Notes under the pieces: generated by a model
Seen by the model: only the letters and a program-made list of their open reading frames with translations
What the model was told of the DNA's origin: nothing
The model's database searches: none
NCBI RefSeq assembly: GCF_003369915.1
Contig: NW_022881603.1
Location: forward strand, 28,827,522 to 28,891,521
DNA length: 64,000 bases
Direction of reading: 5' to 3'
DNA from: Drosophila miranda
Lineage: Eukaryota > Arthropoda > Insecta > Diptera > Drosophilidae
Position numbers and translations under genes: made by a program
Shown: positions 43,219 to 55,500 of the stretch, one piece after another
Layout: every line of letters starts with the position of its first letter
Position numbering within the stretch: the stretch's first letter is position 1

Positions 43219-45126
43219 ACGCTGCAAATACATTGTCACGGAGTTGGGTTTTTTTTTTTTTTTTTAAATCTTATTTTCCTGTGTTTTATCTGTTAAGCGA
43301 TTAAGATGTATTTTAGCGCCAAGCTGGTGAAGGATGTCGCAATAATTCTTCTTGTTAAGTAAAGAGGAAAGAGGAGACTTTTCGAACAGCATATTCTATA
43401 CAGGTTCGCAAATTAAGTGCAAAGAAAATTGTAATTTACATACAAAATGCAATTATGTTTCTTTATGGGGAAACTTTATCTGAAGTAACAAGCAGATGAA
43501 AATATTAATACGATTTGGTGAAAAACAATAACAAAGTTTCCAAAACGGGCTACATTTATTGGTGGTTTTTGCACAAGTAAAAATGTTACAGAGCGGCAGG
43601 TATAGGGTTAAATGAGAGCACCGAACACTTTATTTTATTTCGAGTAGTTTCGTTTCATAATTTGTAACTTCTTCGCCAAAGTTTCCATGTAACTCAAAAT
43701 TGTTCTTTTCAGTTATTAAGTTATTTATTATTTTTACATTTAGAAAATAATATGCATTTTAACATTAATCCGCTCTCCTTTACCAATACTGGTGGGGCGC
43801 CAGCGTTGCCAGGCTAGATGCGGCGTGCTCCCCTTTTCGACCCCATACCCCATCAAAAAAGAAAAATTAGCCCCAAAAGCAGACAGATTGATAAAGTTAA
43901 CATCAGTTCATCCAATATAATATTGAGCAGTGTTTAAAAATTTATAAAAAGATATTAAGTCCCCGAGTATTGTTGCTGTCATACCCAAATAAATGATAAT
44001 ACGCAAGGAATCTTTAATTATAGCGACTAGTAAATTTATTCGGAGGTATAAAGTTCGAAGGGGCAGCGCATCCATTTTTTCTGGTAAGTGTGACGCAATG
44101 AATCCAATGAATGAACCAAGAACCGCTATTATCAGCCTTTGTTGTGCTTCGCGTATTCGCACCCGTACACAAAACTTAAATTAAATGTTTGAATTAACGT
44201 TTAAACATTTAAAAATCTGAGCTGTGCTGCTTTTTTCTCACTGCACCCTGAAGCTGTGTTGTAAGGCGACGCGACACAGATAATTAAGCAACATGGCGTT
44301 TGCAACAAAAGGCACAACAACAAAATTTGCCGGCCGGCGAGCAGTACGGCAATACGAAGACGAAAGCAAAAGGAAATCAAGGAAAATATTTGAACGCCGA
44401 CTTTGAAACGCACAAGCTGTGTGGGGATTGTTCTCGTGGATAAGTTTGACTTTTCAAAACAAATATATTATTTAAAATAAGTTAGAAACATGCTGCCCCA
44501 AGATAGAAACATTTTAAGGTGCTAGATTAGTTCGAAATTTTGAATGCGGAGCATATAATTTCAGAAATACAATTTCTTGCAGGCAACATACAAGCCAGAA
44601 CCAGAGTTCGAATCAAACAGGGTCTTCGAGACGCGTCGGTGGAAAGAGCGGCACCCCAAATAGATCCAACAACAACCATCACTCCAAGATGAGCTCCAAC
44701 TCGAAGGCGGATCCCATCTCACTGAGCTTCCACGACTCGTGTCTGCGGCTGTCCGACGTGAAGCTGCTGCATGGGCCCCGCTGGCTGAACGACCAGATTT
44801 TGAGCTTCTACTACGAGTACCTGACGCACGTGAAGTACAAGACAAACGACGATATCGTCTTCATAGCCCCCGAGGTGACCCAATGCATGAAGTACATGGA
44901 CGACCAGGAGCTGGAGCAACTCATGGATCAGAACAAGGCCACTAGGAAGCCATTTATATTCTTCGCCTTGAATGACAACATGAGCTTCGAGGCCGGTGGC
45001 ACGCACTGGTCGTTGCTGGTGTTCTCGCGACCGGAGAAGACGTTCTATCACTTTGACTCGTACGGAAACAACACTAGCAACTCTGTGGAGCTGATGAACA
45101 AGGTGAAGGAAACTATGGACATGCGC
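43175..45126 (+). repeat. tRNA-His/Den1 duplicated segment, copy 1
   Basis: From the middle of the tRNA-His pseudogene through the Den1 5' coding region, this stretch matches 61342-63297 at an offset of about 18,168. The match resumes after the inserted LTR elements: 54482-54754 and 58207-58646 correspond to about 63294-64000. Confidence 0.9.
43908..44075 (-). CDS. Possible small hydrophobic protein (55 aa), doubtful
   Basis: From an ATG in a favourable context (44075) the frame encodes 55 residues. A hydrophobic stretch (INLLVAIIKDSLRIIIYLG) suggests a membrane segment. The frame is open a further 29 codons upstream but without an ATG, so it may be an exon of a longer spliced gene transcribed away from Den1. 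The same frame lies at 62076-62243 with two changes. Those two copies are recent duplicates, so this is weak evidence for coding. Confidence 0.3.
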   Translation of the reverse strand: MDALPLRTLYLRINLLVAIIKDSLRIIIYLGMTATILGDLISFYKFLNTAQYYIG

Positions 45127-47146
45127 TGTACGGTGAGGCTTGTAGCTGCTGTGAGGAGGCCTAGGGTTTTTGGGATCCGCCGAAAATTAGGCACCGTCTA
45201 ACGAGAGGCAAGACAAACTCTCTTTAACAGTCGGCAAAGAGGGCCTGGGATCAAAGAGTGGGTCAGAGCCAGGTCAGACTTCCTCGTCGAAAGGAGAGCG
45301 AGTTCGAAGTCGAAGTCGGACAAGATAAACGGCTATAAATAGATGGCATTGGACGCCATTGCGGGATTCCAAGCCTGGTCGACAGCATTGTATTTTGTTC
45401 TCCAAGTGTCCTCTATAGTGCCAGCCGTAGTTGAATATTCAAAGAAAGAAAAAAGAGAAAAACCATATAAATACAATAACTAGTGAAAAGTAGCCAGGAA
45501 GTGAGACGGTGATTAGTGAAACCTCTTCGATACACCCTTTCGACGGGTCACCCGTTTGGGTAAGTTGTGGAATAAAAAAAAAGACAGCCTAGCGAAAGAG
45601 TATAAAGGTGTTCTGTGGGTGCAAATTTCCATAGGTCTTAAATTGGAGGAGGCTCGTCTTCCACGACCGCCAGCTGAAATTCGTAGAAATTCGCCGGAGC
45701 TTTGGGTCGTCGCCTTGGAGCAGTTCGGCGAGCCAGAGAGGAGAGGCCAAAGAGTGCCCGGCAGACGGCAGCCGCGTCGGCTTGTTCATCGCTCCGCGTA
45801 TGCGTCCATCCCCCGTGCGCATGGGAGGAGGCAAAGAAAAAAAAGTGTTCTTCAGTGGCGACAAATAGTGGCAGATCGAGTTAGAAAATTTCTTATAGAA
45901 GGCCAGCCCCGCCCAAAATAACAATAACAAAAAAAAAAGAATCAAATATAAGAAACAAATAACGGATCGTAGTCAGATGCTCTAAGCATCAATACCCGAG
46001 TTATTTTATTCTCCCTCTCATTTAGGCTTCTTTAGCTCTCTATCCCTATCTATCTCTCTCCACCTAACTTTGCGCTGCGGGCGAGCCCCCACATACCGGT
46101 GCCCGATAAGCGCCGCTAATCTGCACATAGGAATGCAAGACTGAGCGCAGAGGAATGTAAGGCGGCGTGAGGGACGGGAAGAAAAGAGACAGGCAATCAC
46201 CGTTAAAATTAACTCGATCTGCCTGAGCCATTCGGTCGTCATCTCAATTTTTTGTGTGTGTGCGAATTGTGTGTGTTCTTTTTTTTATACTTTTCAGGGG
46301 CCCAAATCGGAAGCGCTTCGTCGATGGAGGTTCCTGTAAGTCGTTCAATTGAATAAATAAAATATGTATATGAAAGTTCGAAAAATATATAAAAATATGA
46401 AAGTTCGCCACGGGAGCGCACCCAATTAGTGGGTTGAAAAGAGAGGGCATCAGAAAGTCACCTCTTGATTCTTTTCCCTACGCCTCTCGTACATTACACC
46501 TTCTCTTTTGGTGGATCGCTATGCCAGCAATTGCTCACATAAAATTTTCTTACATTTCTTTTCTTTTCACTCCTATTCAAATCATCTGTTCTCTCTCATA
46601 TCTAGCCTAAGCTTCTTATTTATTTACAGTACTTTACGCAAATTATTTAAAATTAAGTCGTAGCCAATACTCGGGAAGGGCAAATGAGAACATTAAATTA
46701 CTGGGGATCACTAATTTTAGTCATTAGAAATAAATAAACGTTTATAATGTCTGAGTAGAAGAAATAGTGTTTGATCTCCTGCAGCAAGCCCCTGTAGGTC
46801 TCGCATAATATAAGGGGTCTTGTAACAAATTATGTGGTATCGGGCACAGCAAGACCAAGGTAGGGTGGGCGAACATCACTCCTCATGAACAGCTGAGGAA
46901 TTCTTTTCGTTGTCCGTTCACCAGTGCAGTTATTGTCTTTCGTTTTAGGTGTTGTGCTTTCCGTCCGGTTTCATATGGCTTATTGACACGCATTAAATGT
47001 AGAATAATAATAGGGTAGGCCTCAGCTTAGGAGCAAATAAACAAGAACACCACACTCGTGGCCGACGAGCCAGTAGCCGGAAAATTGACAGCGTGCCGCT
47101 TCAAGCTGAGAGGACCATCTCGCCTACATCGTGGTTGCACGTGACA
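45127..47146 (+). repeat. 5' LTR of the Ulysses-like element (2,020 bp)
   Basis: Begins TGTACGGTGAGG and ends TGCACGTGACA. A TATA box (TATAAATA, 45334-45341) precedes a GC-richer start region, and AATAAATAAA near 46352 could serve as a poly(A) signal. Short GT-rich and A-rich runs occur, but there is no ORF of note. The copy at 52463-54481 has its TATA box at 52670-52677. Confidence 0.92.
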
Positions 47147-47160
47147 TTTATTATTATTTT

Positions 47161-47178
47161 TGGCGCCCAACGTGGGGC
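47161..47178 (+). other. Primer-binding site, tRNA-Lys type
   Basis: TGGCGCCCAACGTGGGGC is, from memory, the exact complement of the 3' end of tRNA-Lys(CUU) including CCA. It lies 14 bases after the LTR end, further than the usual zero to few bases. Confidence 0.8.
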
Positions 47179-48040
47179 CTCACTGTTAGGTGGGAATTAT
47201 TACAATTTGTACTTAGGGGTGTGGTTCACGAACAATGACCTAAAACAAACCTTCACTTTTAAAATTTTCCTTCCATCGACTGTTCGATGTCTTTATTGAA
47301 GACAAAGAAACGCAAATCATTTCCGCTTTCATTCAGTTCTCTTACGGATCTTTGGAACACCGATAGAAAACTAAGCCCCAGGGTATGTTTCCGGGCCACG
47401 ATTCTAAGGGTTCTGAGTGAGTTTGACTTATTTCTGTACAAATAGCCTGATTGTCGTGATTAATAGGAATACTACTAGAATAGCTTTAAGAAGCTATCTG
47501 TTGTCCATGTCATTTCAGTCTGCGCTGTAAGTGCTACTCAACTTTATGCCTGAGGGACCAAGGGAAAACTGAACCGTCTTGGATTCACTGGTGATGCATT
47601 TAGCTTAAGTGCACTCCTGACCACGGATCATTTCATTAAGTGCCTCAGTTTGCTTTGTCTTATCTTTGTTTGGCAGTTTGGATCACTGCTTCTATAAGCG
47701 CTGTTGGACGCAGGTGCGCAGAATTTAGAATTACCACTGCCCACGGCCTAGGTGTTCTAACTTGCCAGAAAGTATTTTCCTCTTTAGCTGTACTTGGTGA
47801 AATAATTCGGACAATTAAGAGAGGCTCTGCAGGGAGCCAGGCTAGCTGGGAGATCAAACCATTAGAATTTTTTTGTATTATTTTTTTATTTGAAACTGTT
47901 GAGTTGAAAGTTTTTTGTTTAATTAATATTCAAATTTCATTTCACTTTTAAATTTCCTTATTACATATATATAAGAAAACATACATAACCTTTACGAGTT
48001 AAGCAGATAGTTTTTTTAGTAAACACCTATAAGAAGAAAG

Positions 48041-49172
48041 ATGGGCTTGGATCGGTCTGATGATGAAGGGGCAAGCGCCTCAGCAATCTGTTGCAGGCTG
48101 TGCAAAGTCACAATGGCCCCGAAGATGTTTATAGAACTCCTTGTCAGCATGAATTCCATAAAACATGCATGCGAACATACCTTAAGACACAAACAACCTG
48201 TCCAGTTTGCAATGCGGTTTGTAGTGCCCCAACGGCTGGTCAGCCTCCTCTGGTGCCTGGGAAGACTAGACAGCAGACAAAGTCAGTTCTCGCGGGAGGC
48301 AGTAAGCAATCCCAAGCAGGGTCGGAGGGTCAAGCGTCTATTTCAAGTCAAGCGTCTACTTCAAATCAAGCGGCTAATTCAAATCAAGTGTCTAGGGAGA
48401 TCAGGGCGGCTATTAGGGGTATGCAGAATGAATTACTTATCCACCTGACGGAGAAGATGTCTCAAATGATAAGTACCACTGTAGAAGCTCGTCTAGCTTC
48501 TAATGCGCAAATTCCGCAGCCGTCAGTAGGGAGCCTGAATATGAACGCTTCTTTGGATCAATTGCTAGAAATTCCCGAGGGGAACCAGGGCGCAGTTTAC
48601 ACACCTCCACTCCGGACTTCGCTCTCTAGATCAGCAGCATCTGATTTAGCTCAGAGACCTGACAAGGTGGGTCATATAATGAATAATTGGAAGCTTCGCT
48701 TTTCGGGAGCCTCAGACTCCATAAGCGTGGATTCATTTATATACCGAGTAGAGGCCCTTACCCATCAAACGTTGGAAGGGAACTTTATGCTGTTGTGCAG
48801 CAATGCAAACACTCTGTTTGAAGGGAAAGCATCTGATTTTTATTGGAGGTATCACAAGACAGCTGGCTCAGTGCGGTGGATGGATCTGTGTGAAGCGTGG
48901 ACGAAGCCTTGGGAGAGGATGCGGAAGAATTCTCGGAATCGGAGTTTGGGGAGGAGATAGCAGCTTTATCCTTGGTGTGTTGGAATTGTCGAAAAGAAGG
49001 GCACCGTTACCACGACTGCGTAGCTAAACGGAAAATATTCTGCTTTGGCTGCGGAGCGCCAAACACGTATAAGCCATCTTGCAAAAAATGTCAAAAAAAC
49101 ACCAAGGAGAACACGGCAGAGTCTCGTCGGCTGACCAGTGTTCCGCAGAGGGGGTCGGCGAAACAGGACTAG
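48041..49172 (+). pseudogene. Gag of the Ulysses-like element, with a RING-like finger, frameshifted
   Basis: Three overlapping frames make up Gag. The first (from ATG 48041) gives CRLC (48092-48103). The second (48091-48960) gives CQHEFHKTC...CPVC (48142-48210). Together the spacing CxxC...CxH-xx-HxxC...CxxC is that of a RING-type zinc finger, split by a one-base frame shift between 48104 and 48141. A Gln/Ser-rich linker and a capsid-like region (VDSFIYRVEALTHQ) follow. A second shift near 48905 leads to the frame with a zinc knuckle CWNCRKEGHRYHDC (48978-49019) and a further Cys cluster. The frame then overlaps pol in the -1 position. A RING finger in Gag is not usual for Ty3/gypsy elements. 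Confidence 0.75.
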
Positions 49173-52100
49173 ATGTAGCAAGTGGCGAAACGCAAGGAGA
49201 GCCTTCTCGGGATTTTGGGGAGGCGGAACCACCGATAGTGGGATGGCATATGAAGTTGATAGAGGGTAAGAAGTTAGAACCTCCAGTGGAAATTGTTAAG
49301 TCAAGGAGACTAACTAGAAATGCACGTAGGATCAAGGCCCATTTTAATTCTCTCAAATGTATTAATGAGATAAGGAAAAAGGAGGGAGATAAGAGGCCTT
49401 ATGCCGAAGTCAAGTTACTGGATAGAACCGTAGTAGGATTGCTAGATACCGGCGCCGGAATGAGTTGCGTGGGTGGTCAATTGGCAAAGGAGGTAGTATG
49501 CAGTAAGAAACCATTTAAATTGGTGTCGTCCAATGCTTTTACGGCTGATGGAAAGAAGCATCAAATAGTAGGAAAGTTAACAACTAAGATAGAGTACCGT
49601 GGGGAGTCTAAAAACATAGAGCTATTCATAATTCCTAATTTAAGTCAAGATTTATATTTAGGTATTGATTTTTGGTCCCTTTTTGAATTATTACCGTCCG
49701 AATGGAAGATTTCCGAAATTTGCGAGAGTTCTGATGTTCATACACTTACGTCTGCTCAGGAGGCGGCGTTAAACCAGGTTATTTCCCTATTTCCATCCTT
49801 CGCTGTGTCGGGTCTGGGAAGAACAGATATGCTTTGTCATACCATCGATGTGGGGGATGCGAAGCCCGTAAAGCAGAGACATTTCTCAGTCTCACCGGCT
49901 GTTGAGAAATTGCTGTACGGGGAAGTTGATAGGATGCTGAGATTAGGGGTGATTGAGGAGTCAGGAAGCGCTTGGTCTTCTCCGGTGGTACTGGTCCAAA
50001 AGCCTGGGAAAGCTCGTCTTTGTCTGGACAGTCGAAAAGTAAACGCGGTGACAGAAAAAGATGCGTACCCGTTGCCCCAGATTGATGGCATCTTGAGTAG
50101 ATTGCCCAAGGCAGAATATGTAACTAGCCTGGACTTGAAAGATGCATTTTGGCAAATACCTTTGGAGGTGTCGTCGAGAGACAAGACTGCGTTCACCATA
50201 CCAGGGAGGCCGTTGTACCAATACAAGGTCATGCCGTTTGGTTTATGCAACGCCTCACAAACCATGTCCAGACTCATGGATAAGGTAATACCCGCCGCTC
50301 TCCGAAATCAAGTTTTTGTCTACTTAGATGACCTGCTGGTCATTTCAGACACATTTCCCTCGCATCTTGAGGTACTGCGTTCGGTGGCAGAACACATTCG
50401 TCACGCAGGGCTGACCATAAATATAGAGAAGAGCAGATTCTGTAGGAGATCCGTAAAATATCTAGGTCACGTAATTGGCGAAGGCGGCATTAAAACAGAC
50501 CCGGAAAAGATTTCCGCCATTACTAAGTTTCCGCTCCCAAGAACTCTCCGAGCCCTAAGGAGCTTCCTTGGAATGGCCGGGTGGTATAGGAAATTTATAC
50601 ATGATTTTGCTTCACTATCCGCCCCTCTAACAGACTTGCTAAAACAAAAAAAAAAATTCGTCATGTCCCAGGATGGAATAGAGGCCTTTGAAAAATTGAA
50701 AGAAACGCTGTGCAAGGCGCCAGTTTTAAGAAGTCCTGACTTTGGAAAGCCCTTCTATATACATTGCGACGCGAGCAATACGGGAGTAGGGGGGTACTAG
50801 TCCAAAAGACGGAAGAAGGGGATGAGATGCCGATAGCTTTCGTGTCTAAAAAGCTGAATAAAGCCCAGCGCAATTATACAGTGACCGAGCTAGAATGCCT
50901 GGCGGCCTTAGTGTGCATTAAAAAGTTCAGAGCTTATGTCGAAGGTCATCAATTCACCGTGATAACGGATCATGCCTCACTGAAGTGGTTGATGTCCCAA
51001 AATGATCTGCACTCGAGGTTAGCTCGATGGGCACTAAAATTGCAAGGTTTCCGATTTAGCATCGAGCACCGAAGGGGAACCCAGAACATAGTCCCAGATG
51101 CATTGTCAAGGGTTCACCAGGATGAGATCGCAGCAATAGACAAGAGTAATGGGCTCCTGGTGGATCTAGATTCTCCTCACTTCAGAGCGGTAGGGTATCT
51201 TGAATTGGTGCAGCGGGTAAAGAGCAACCAGGAACGATTGCCATACGTAAAAGTGGTCGACAACTTAGTTTACCGGAGAGCTGAGCATGCGAATGGCGAC
51301 TTACTTCATGACTCGTTTGCTTGGAAATTATGGGTGCCTAAGGAATTGATCGGCGAGATCTTAAAACAGTCACATGATGATCCGTTAGCCTCGCATGGGG
51401 GTATTCACAAGACCTTGGAGCGCGTCCGTAGGTACTACTTTTGGCCAGGATTGGTTAACGATGTCAAAGCTTATGTGAACAATTGCAGTGAGTGTAAGAC
51501 CACAAAGGCGCCAAACTTTACCTTGCGGCCACCCATGGGAAAGCCGGCCGAATCACAAAGATTCTTTCAGCGACTATACATTGATTTTCTTGGTCCATAT
51601 CCTAGGTCACGAAGTGGTCACGTCGCTATTTTTATCGTGTTAGACCATTATTCTAAATTTGTTTTCCTCAAAGCCGTTAAGAAGCTGACAGCTGATGTAA
51701 TTATCAAATACTTGCGGGAGGATCTCTTTCATACTTTCGGGGTGCCCGAAACCATAGTGTCCGACAATGGATCCCAATTCAGGGCTGAAAAATTCCAAAG
51801 CCTTTTAAAAAGCCACCGTATCTCACATACCTTGACAGCGGTACACGCGCCACAGGCAAATGCCTCCGAGAGAGTCAATCGCTCAGTGATTGCCGCCATC
51901 AGAGCGTATGTGCGTCCGGATCAAAAAGATTGGGACGAGAATTTAAGCAGCATTTGTTGCGCGCTGAGATCGTCCATCCACTCGGGAGTAGGCGCTACGC
52001 CATACTACATGGTGTTTGGTCAGCAGATGATCACTTCTGGTGGCACTTACTCTCTGCTGAGATCACTAGAGATGTTGGAAGACAGGGCGGCAGCTTTTAC

Positions 52101-52398
52101 AAGAGAGGATTCCTTGGAGTTGGTCAGGAAGAAAGCACGTGAAGTAATGGATAAGCAAAATGCACGTAATGAAAAGCAGTATAATCTAAGATCAAGAGAG
52201 ATAGTATACCAGGTTGGGCAGGAAGTTTATAGAAGGAATTTTAAACAAAGCAACTTCCAAGCTGGATACAACGCTAAGCTTGGGCACACCTTCGTAAAGG
52301 CTAGAGTTCGGAGAAAGCTAGGAAATTCGCTTTATGAGTTGGAAGATTTGCAGGGCCGAAGCATTGGGAAATACCACGGGAAAGATATCCGCCAATAA
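49079..52398 (+). pseudogene. Pol of the Ulysses-like element, one frame shift
   Basis: 49079-50800 encodes protease (LLDTGAG near 49445), RT (YLDD at 50321-50332) and the start of RNase H (CDAS). The frame breaks in a run of six G near 50790-50795. The remainder is open from 50764 to 52398: RNase H (ITDHASLKW, with the Asp present), integrase zinc finger (H...H...CSEC), core acids (IDFLGP, SDNGSQF and E in NASERVN) and a C-terminal end. All catalytic residues are present. The single lesion is a homopolymer length change, which could also be a sequencing or assembly error. Confidence 0.85.
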
Positions 52399-52462
52399 CA
52401 GCTACAAGCGGTTCATCCTTGTGAGCCTTCTGCACCCCAAGTCTGATCTTGGCAGGGGGAGT

Positions 52463-54481
52463 TGTACGGTGAGGCTTGTAGCTGCTGTGAGGAGGCCTAG
52501 GGTTTTTGGGATCCGCCGAAAATTAGGCACCGTCTAACGAGAGGCAAGACAAACTCTCTTTAACAGTCGGCAAAGAGGGCCTGGGATCAAAGAGTGGGTC
52601 AGAGCCAGGTCAGACTTCCTCGTCGAAAGGAGAGCGAGTTCGAAGTCGAAGTCGGACAAGATAAACGGCTATAAATAGATGGCATTGGACGCCATTGCGG
52701 GATTCCAAGCCTGGTCGACAGCATTGGATTTTGTTCTCCAAGTGTCCTCTATAGTGTCAGCCGTAGTTGAATATTCAAAGAAAGAAAAAAGAGAAAAACC
52801 ATATAAATACAATAACTAGTGAAAAGTAGCCAGGAAGTGAGACGGTGATTAGTGAAACCTCTTCGATACACCCTTTCGACGGGTCACCCGTTTGGGTAAG
52901 TTGTGGAATAAAAAAAAAGACAGCCTAGCGAAAGAGTATAAAGGTGTTCTGTGGGTGCAAATTTCCATAGGTCTTAAATTGGAGGAGGCTCGTCTTCCAC
53001 GACCGCCAGCTGAAATTCGTAGAAATTCGCCGGAGCTTTGGGTCGTCGCCTTGGAGCAGTTCGGCGAGCCAGAGAGGAGAGGCCAAAGAGTGCCCGGCAG
53101 ACGGCAGCCGCGTCGGCTTGTTCATCGCTCCGCGTATGCGTCCATACCCCGTGCGCATGGGAGGAGGCAAAGAAAAAAAAGTGTTCTTCAGTGGCGACAA
53201 ATAGTGGCAGATCGAGTTAGAAAATTTCTTATAGAAGGCCAGCCCCGCCCAAAATAACAATAACAAAAAAAAAAGAATCAAATATAAGAAACAAATAACG
53301 GATCGTAGTCAGATGCTCTAAGCATCAATACCCGAGTTATTTTATTCTCCCTCTCATTTAGGCTTCTTTAGCTCTCTATCCCTATCTATCTCTCTCCACC
53401 TAACTTTGCGCTGCGGGCGAGCCCCCACATACCGGTGCCCGATAAGCGCCGCTAATCTGCACATAGGAATGCAAGACTGAGCGCAGAGGAATGTAAGGCG
53501 GCGTGAGGGACGGGAAGAAAAGAGACAGGCAATCACCGTTAAAATTAACTCGATCTGCCTGAGCCATTCGGTCGTCATCTCAATTTTTTGTGTGTGTGCG
53601 AATTGTGTGTGTTCTTTTTTTTATACTTTTCAGGGGCCCAAATCGGAAGCGCTTCGTCGATGGAGGTTCCTGTAAGTCGTTCAATTGAATAAATAAAATA
53701 TGTATATGAAAGTTCGAAAAATATATAAAAATATGAAAGTTCGCCACGGGAGCGCACCCAATTAGTGGGTTGAAAAGAGAGGGCATCAGAAAGTCACCTC
53801 TTGATTCTTTTCCCTACGCCTCTCGTACATTACACCTTCTCTTTTGGTGGATCGCTATGCCAGCAATTGCTCACATAAAATTTTCTTACATTTTTTTCTT
53901 TTCACTCCTATTCAAATCATCTGTTCTCTCTCATATCTAGCCTAAGCTTCTTATTTATTTACAGTACTTTACGCAAATTATTTAAAATTAAGTCGTAGCC
54001 AATACTCGGGAAGGGCAAATGAGAACATTAAATTACTGGGGATCACTAATTTTAGTCATTAGAAATAAATAAACGTTTATAATGTCTGAGTAGAAGAAAT
54101 AGTGTTTGATCTCCTGCAGCAAGCCCCTGTAGGTCTCGCATAATATAAGGGGTCTTGTAACAAATTATGTGGTATCGGGCACAGCAAGACCAAGGTAGGG
54201 TGGGCGAACATCACTCCTCATGAACAGCTGAGGAATTCTTTTCGTTGTCCGTTCACCAGTGCAGTTATTGTCTTTCGTTTTAGGTGTTGTGCTTTCCGTC
54301 CGGTTTCATATGGCTTATTGACACGCATTAAATGTAGAATAATAATAGGGTAGGCCTCAGCTTAGGAGCAAATAAACAAGAACACCACACTCGTGGCCGA
54401 CGAGCCAGTAGCCGGAAAATTGACAGCGTGCCGCTTCAAGCTGAGAGGACCATCTCGCCTACATCGTGGTTGCACGTGACA
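52463..54481 (+). repeat. 3' LTR of the Ulysses-like element (2,019 bp)
   Basis: Nearly identical to 45127-47146; differences were seen near 52726, 52757, 53146 and 53892. A purine tract (about 52453-52461) stands just before it. The ORF with an ATG at 54466 only runs through the LTR end into the Den1 remnant. Confidence 0.92.
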
Positions 54482-54754
54482 GCGCTCTGCCAAGTTTTGT
54501 CCAATGCGCTGCCTGCAGCAGGCCAACGGCTACGTGTATGCCGCAACACGTCATTTGTATGACCGACCACATTGCCGACTATCTAAATAGGTATGAGGTG
54601 ATTGATGGACTACCGCCGCTGCAGGTTGACACCGTTAAAGCCAAACGCACGGAACTGCTCAAGCTGATCTTGTCGCTGGGCGGCAAGGACTAGACGTCGT
54701 TTCTTTCCTCCATTTGCTAGTTTTAAGTTATCGAATGAATATTGTAAATGTATC

Positions 54755-55126
54755 TGTTCGGAGCAGAACCCATCCGATTAGCTGCTTGCCAAATAGCACC
54801 TAATTCTTGGCCCTCAGCCGCTTATTTTGTTTGTTACTTATGTCTATGTCACTCATTTGTTTGTTAAAGCTTTGCGCTTGCTTGCCCTGCTAAACGCTCT
54901 CTGCCAGCTCGCTCTTCGCTATCTCCGCTTTGCGTCTGCCTACCGACGTCGGCCGAGCGAAGCTGCGCTTAGCGATCGGAGCGGCAATGTAAAGGGCAGG
55001 CAAGCCACACTTGCAATTTGGATGTCACGCATTAAAGAACATATCGTAATTTTATTTCTGCGCCGAGTTTTATTTAATTCGAAATAATTAGTCGGCCGAT
55101 TGGGGATAAAAAACATTATCTCCACA
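54755..55126 (+). repeat. 5' LTR of the BEL/Pao-like element
   Basis: 372 bases with TG...CA ends, repeated at 57835-58206. The primer site TGGTGACCCCGACGTGATC (55134-55152) follows seven bases later; the tRNA is not assigned. Confidence 0.92.
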
Positions 55127-55500
55127 TAAAATTTGGTGACCCCGACGTGATCTCTGAGTTGCAGTGTCAATTAAAAATCATTCGCGATCGACAATCGTTA
55201 GCCCTAGCAAATTTTCGGCGGTTAAGCACAATTCGGTGCTAAAACACACTTACATACACCTACATACACGCATTGCTGGCTATTAATTTCTCTGTCGCGA
55301 CAATTCGGTCAGTGCAGTGCGGTAGGCAGTGCAGCGAACTCACTAATACACACAAGCGGAGTACAAAGCGGAATCGGACAGCTCGCACAGCCGCACAGCT
55401 AAAGGCATTAGCTGTAATCCCTTTGCTTTCGGTTCCCACGTTTATACGTATACAGGGTGTCTTTTTCGGTCGTGCTGAGTGACTCTTTTAAAACCTCAAC

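Larger units (their letters stand above)
45127..54481 (+). mobile_element. Ulysses-like Ty3/gypsy LTR retrotransposon, 9,355 bp, inside Den1
   Basis: A full-length insertion with LTRs at 45127-47146 and 52463-54481, a GCGC target-site duplication (45123-45126 and 54482-54485), tRNA-Lys-type primer site, gag, protease-RT-RNase H-integrase and a purine tract. Very long LTRs of about 2 kb and the pol wording recall Ulysses of D. virilis (from memory). I count only four or five differences between the two LTRs, so the insertion is young. There is no env-like ORF. Confidence 0.93.
44689..54693 (+). pseudogene. Den1: Den1 (SENP8-type deneddylase), copy 1, split by an LTR element
   Basis: Den1 is a cysteine protease that removes NEDD8 from proteins. 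Codons 1-146 (44689-45126) match the intact copy at 62857 except for one lost Asn and a few substitutions; the catalytic His (GGTHWS) and Asp (HFDSYG) are present. A 9,355-bp LTR element is inserted after codon 146 with a GCGC target duplication. The 3' part resumes at 54482 and ends at 54693. In it the YDCGIH active-site region is replaced: 12 bases (GTGTATGCCGCA, 54534-54545) are the exact reverse complement of TGCGGCATACAC in the intact copy, with one extra base. That removes the catalytic Cys and shifts the frame. The copy is inactive twice over. Confidence 0.93.

Noticed and set aside
45589-45945. 118-codon minus-strand ORF, also at 52925-53281
   Set aside because: It lies in the LTRs and is repeated only because the LTRs are. 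No domain is seen.
52399-52462. Possible env gene in the Ulysses-like element
   Set aside because: Only 64 bases separate the pol stop from the 3' LTR.
54466-54693. New 75-codon gene starting in the LTR
   Set aside because: The frame is the LTR end joined to the Den1 3' remnant. The ATG is fortuitous and the region has the disrupted active site.
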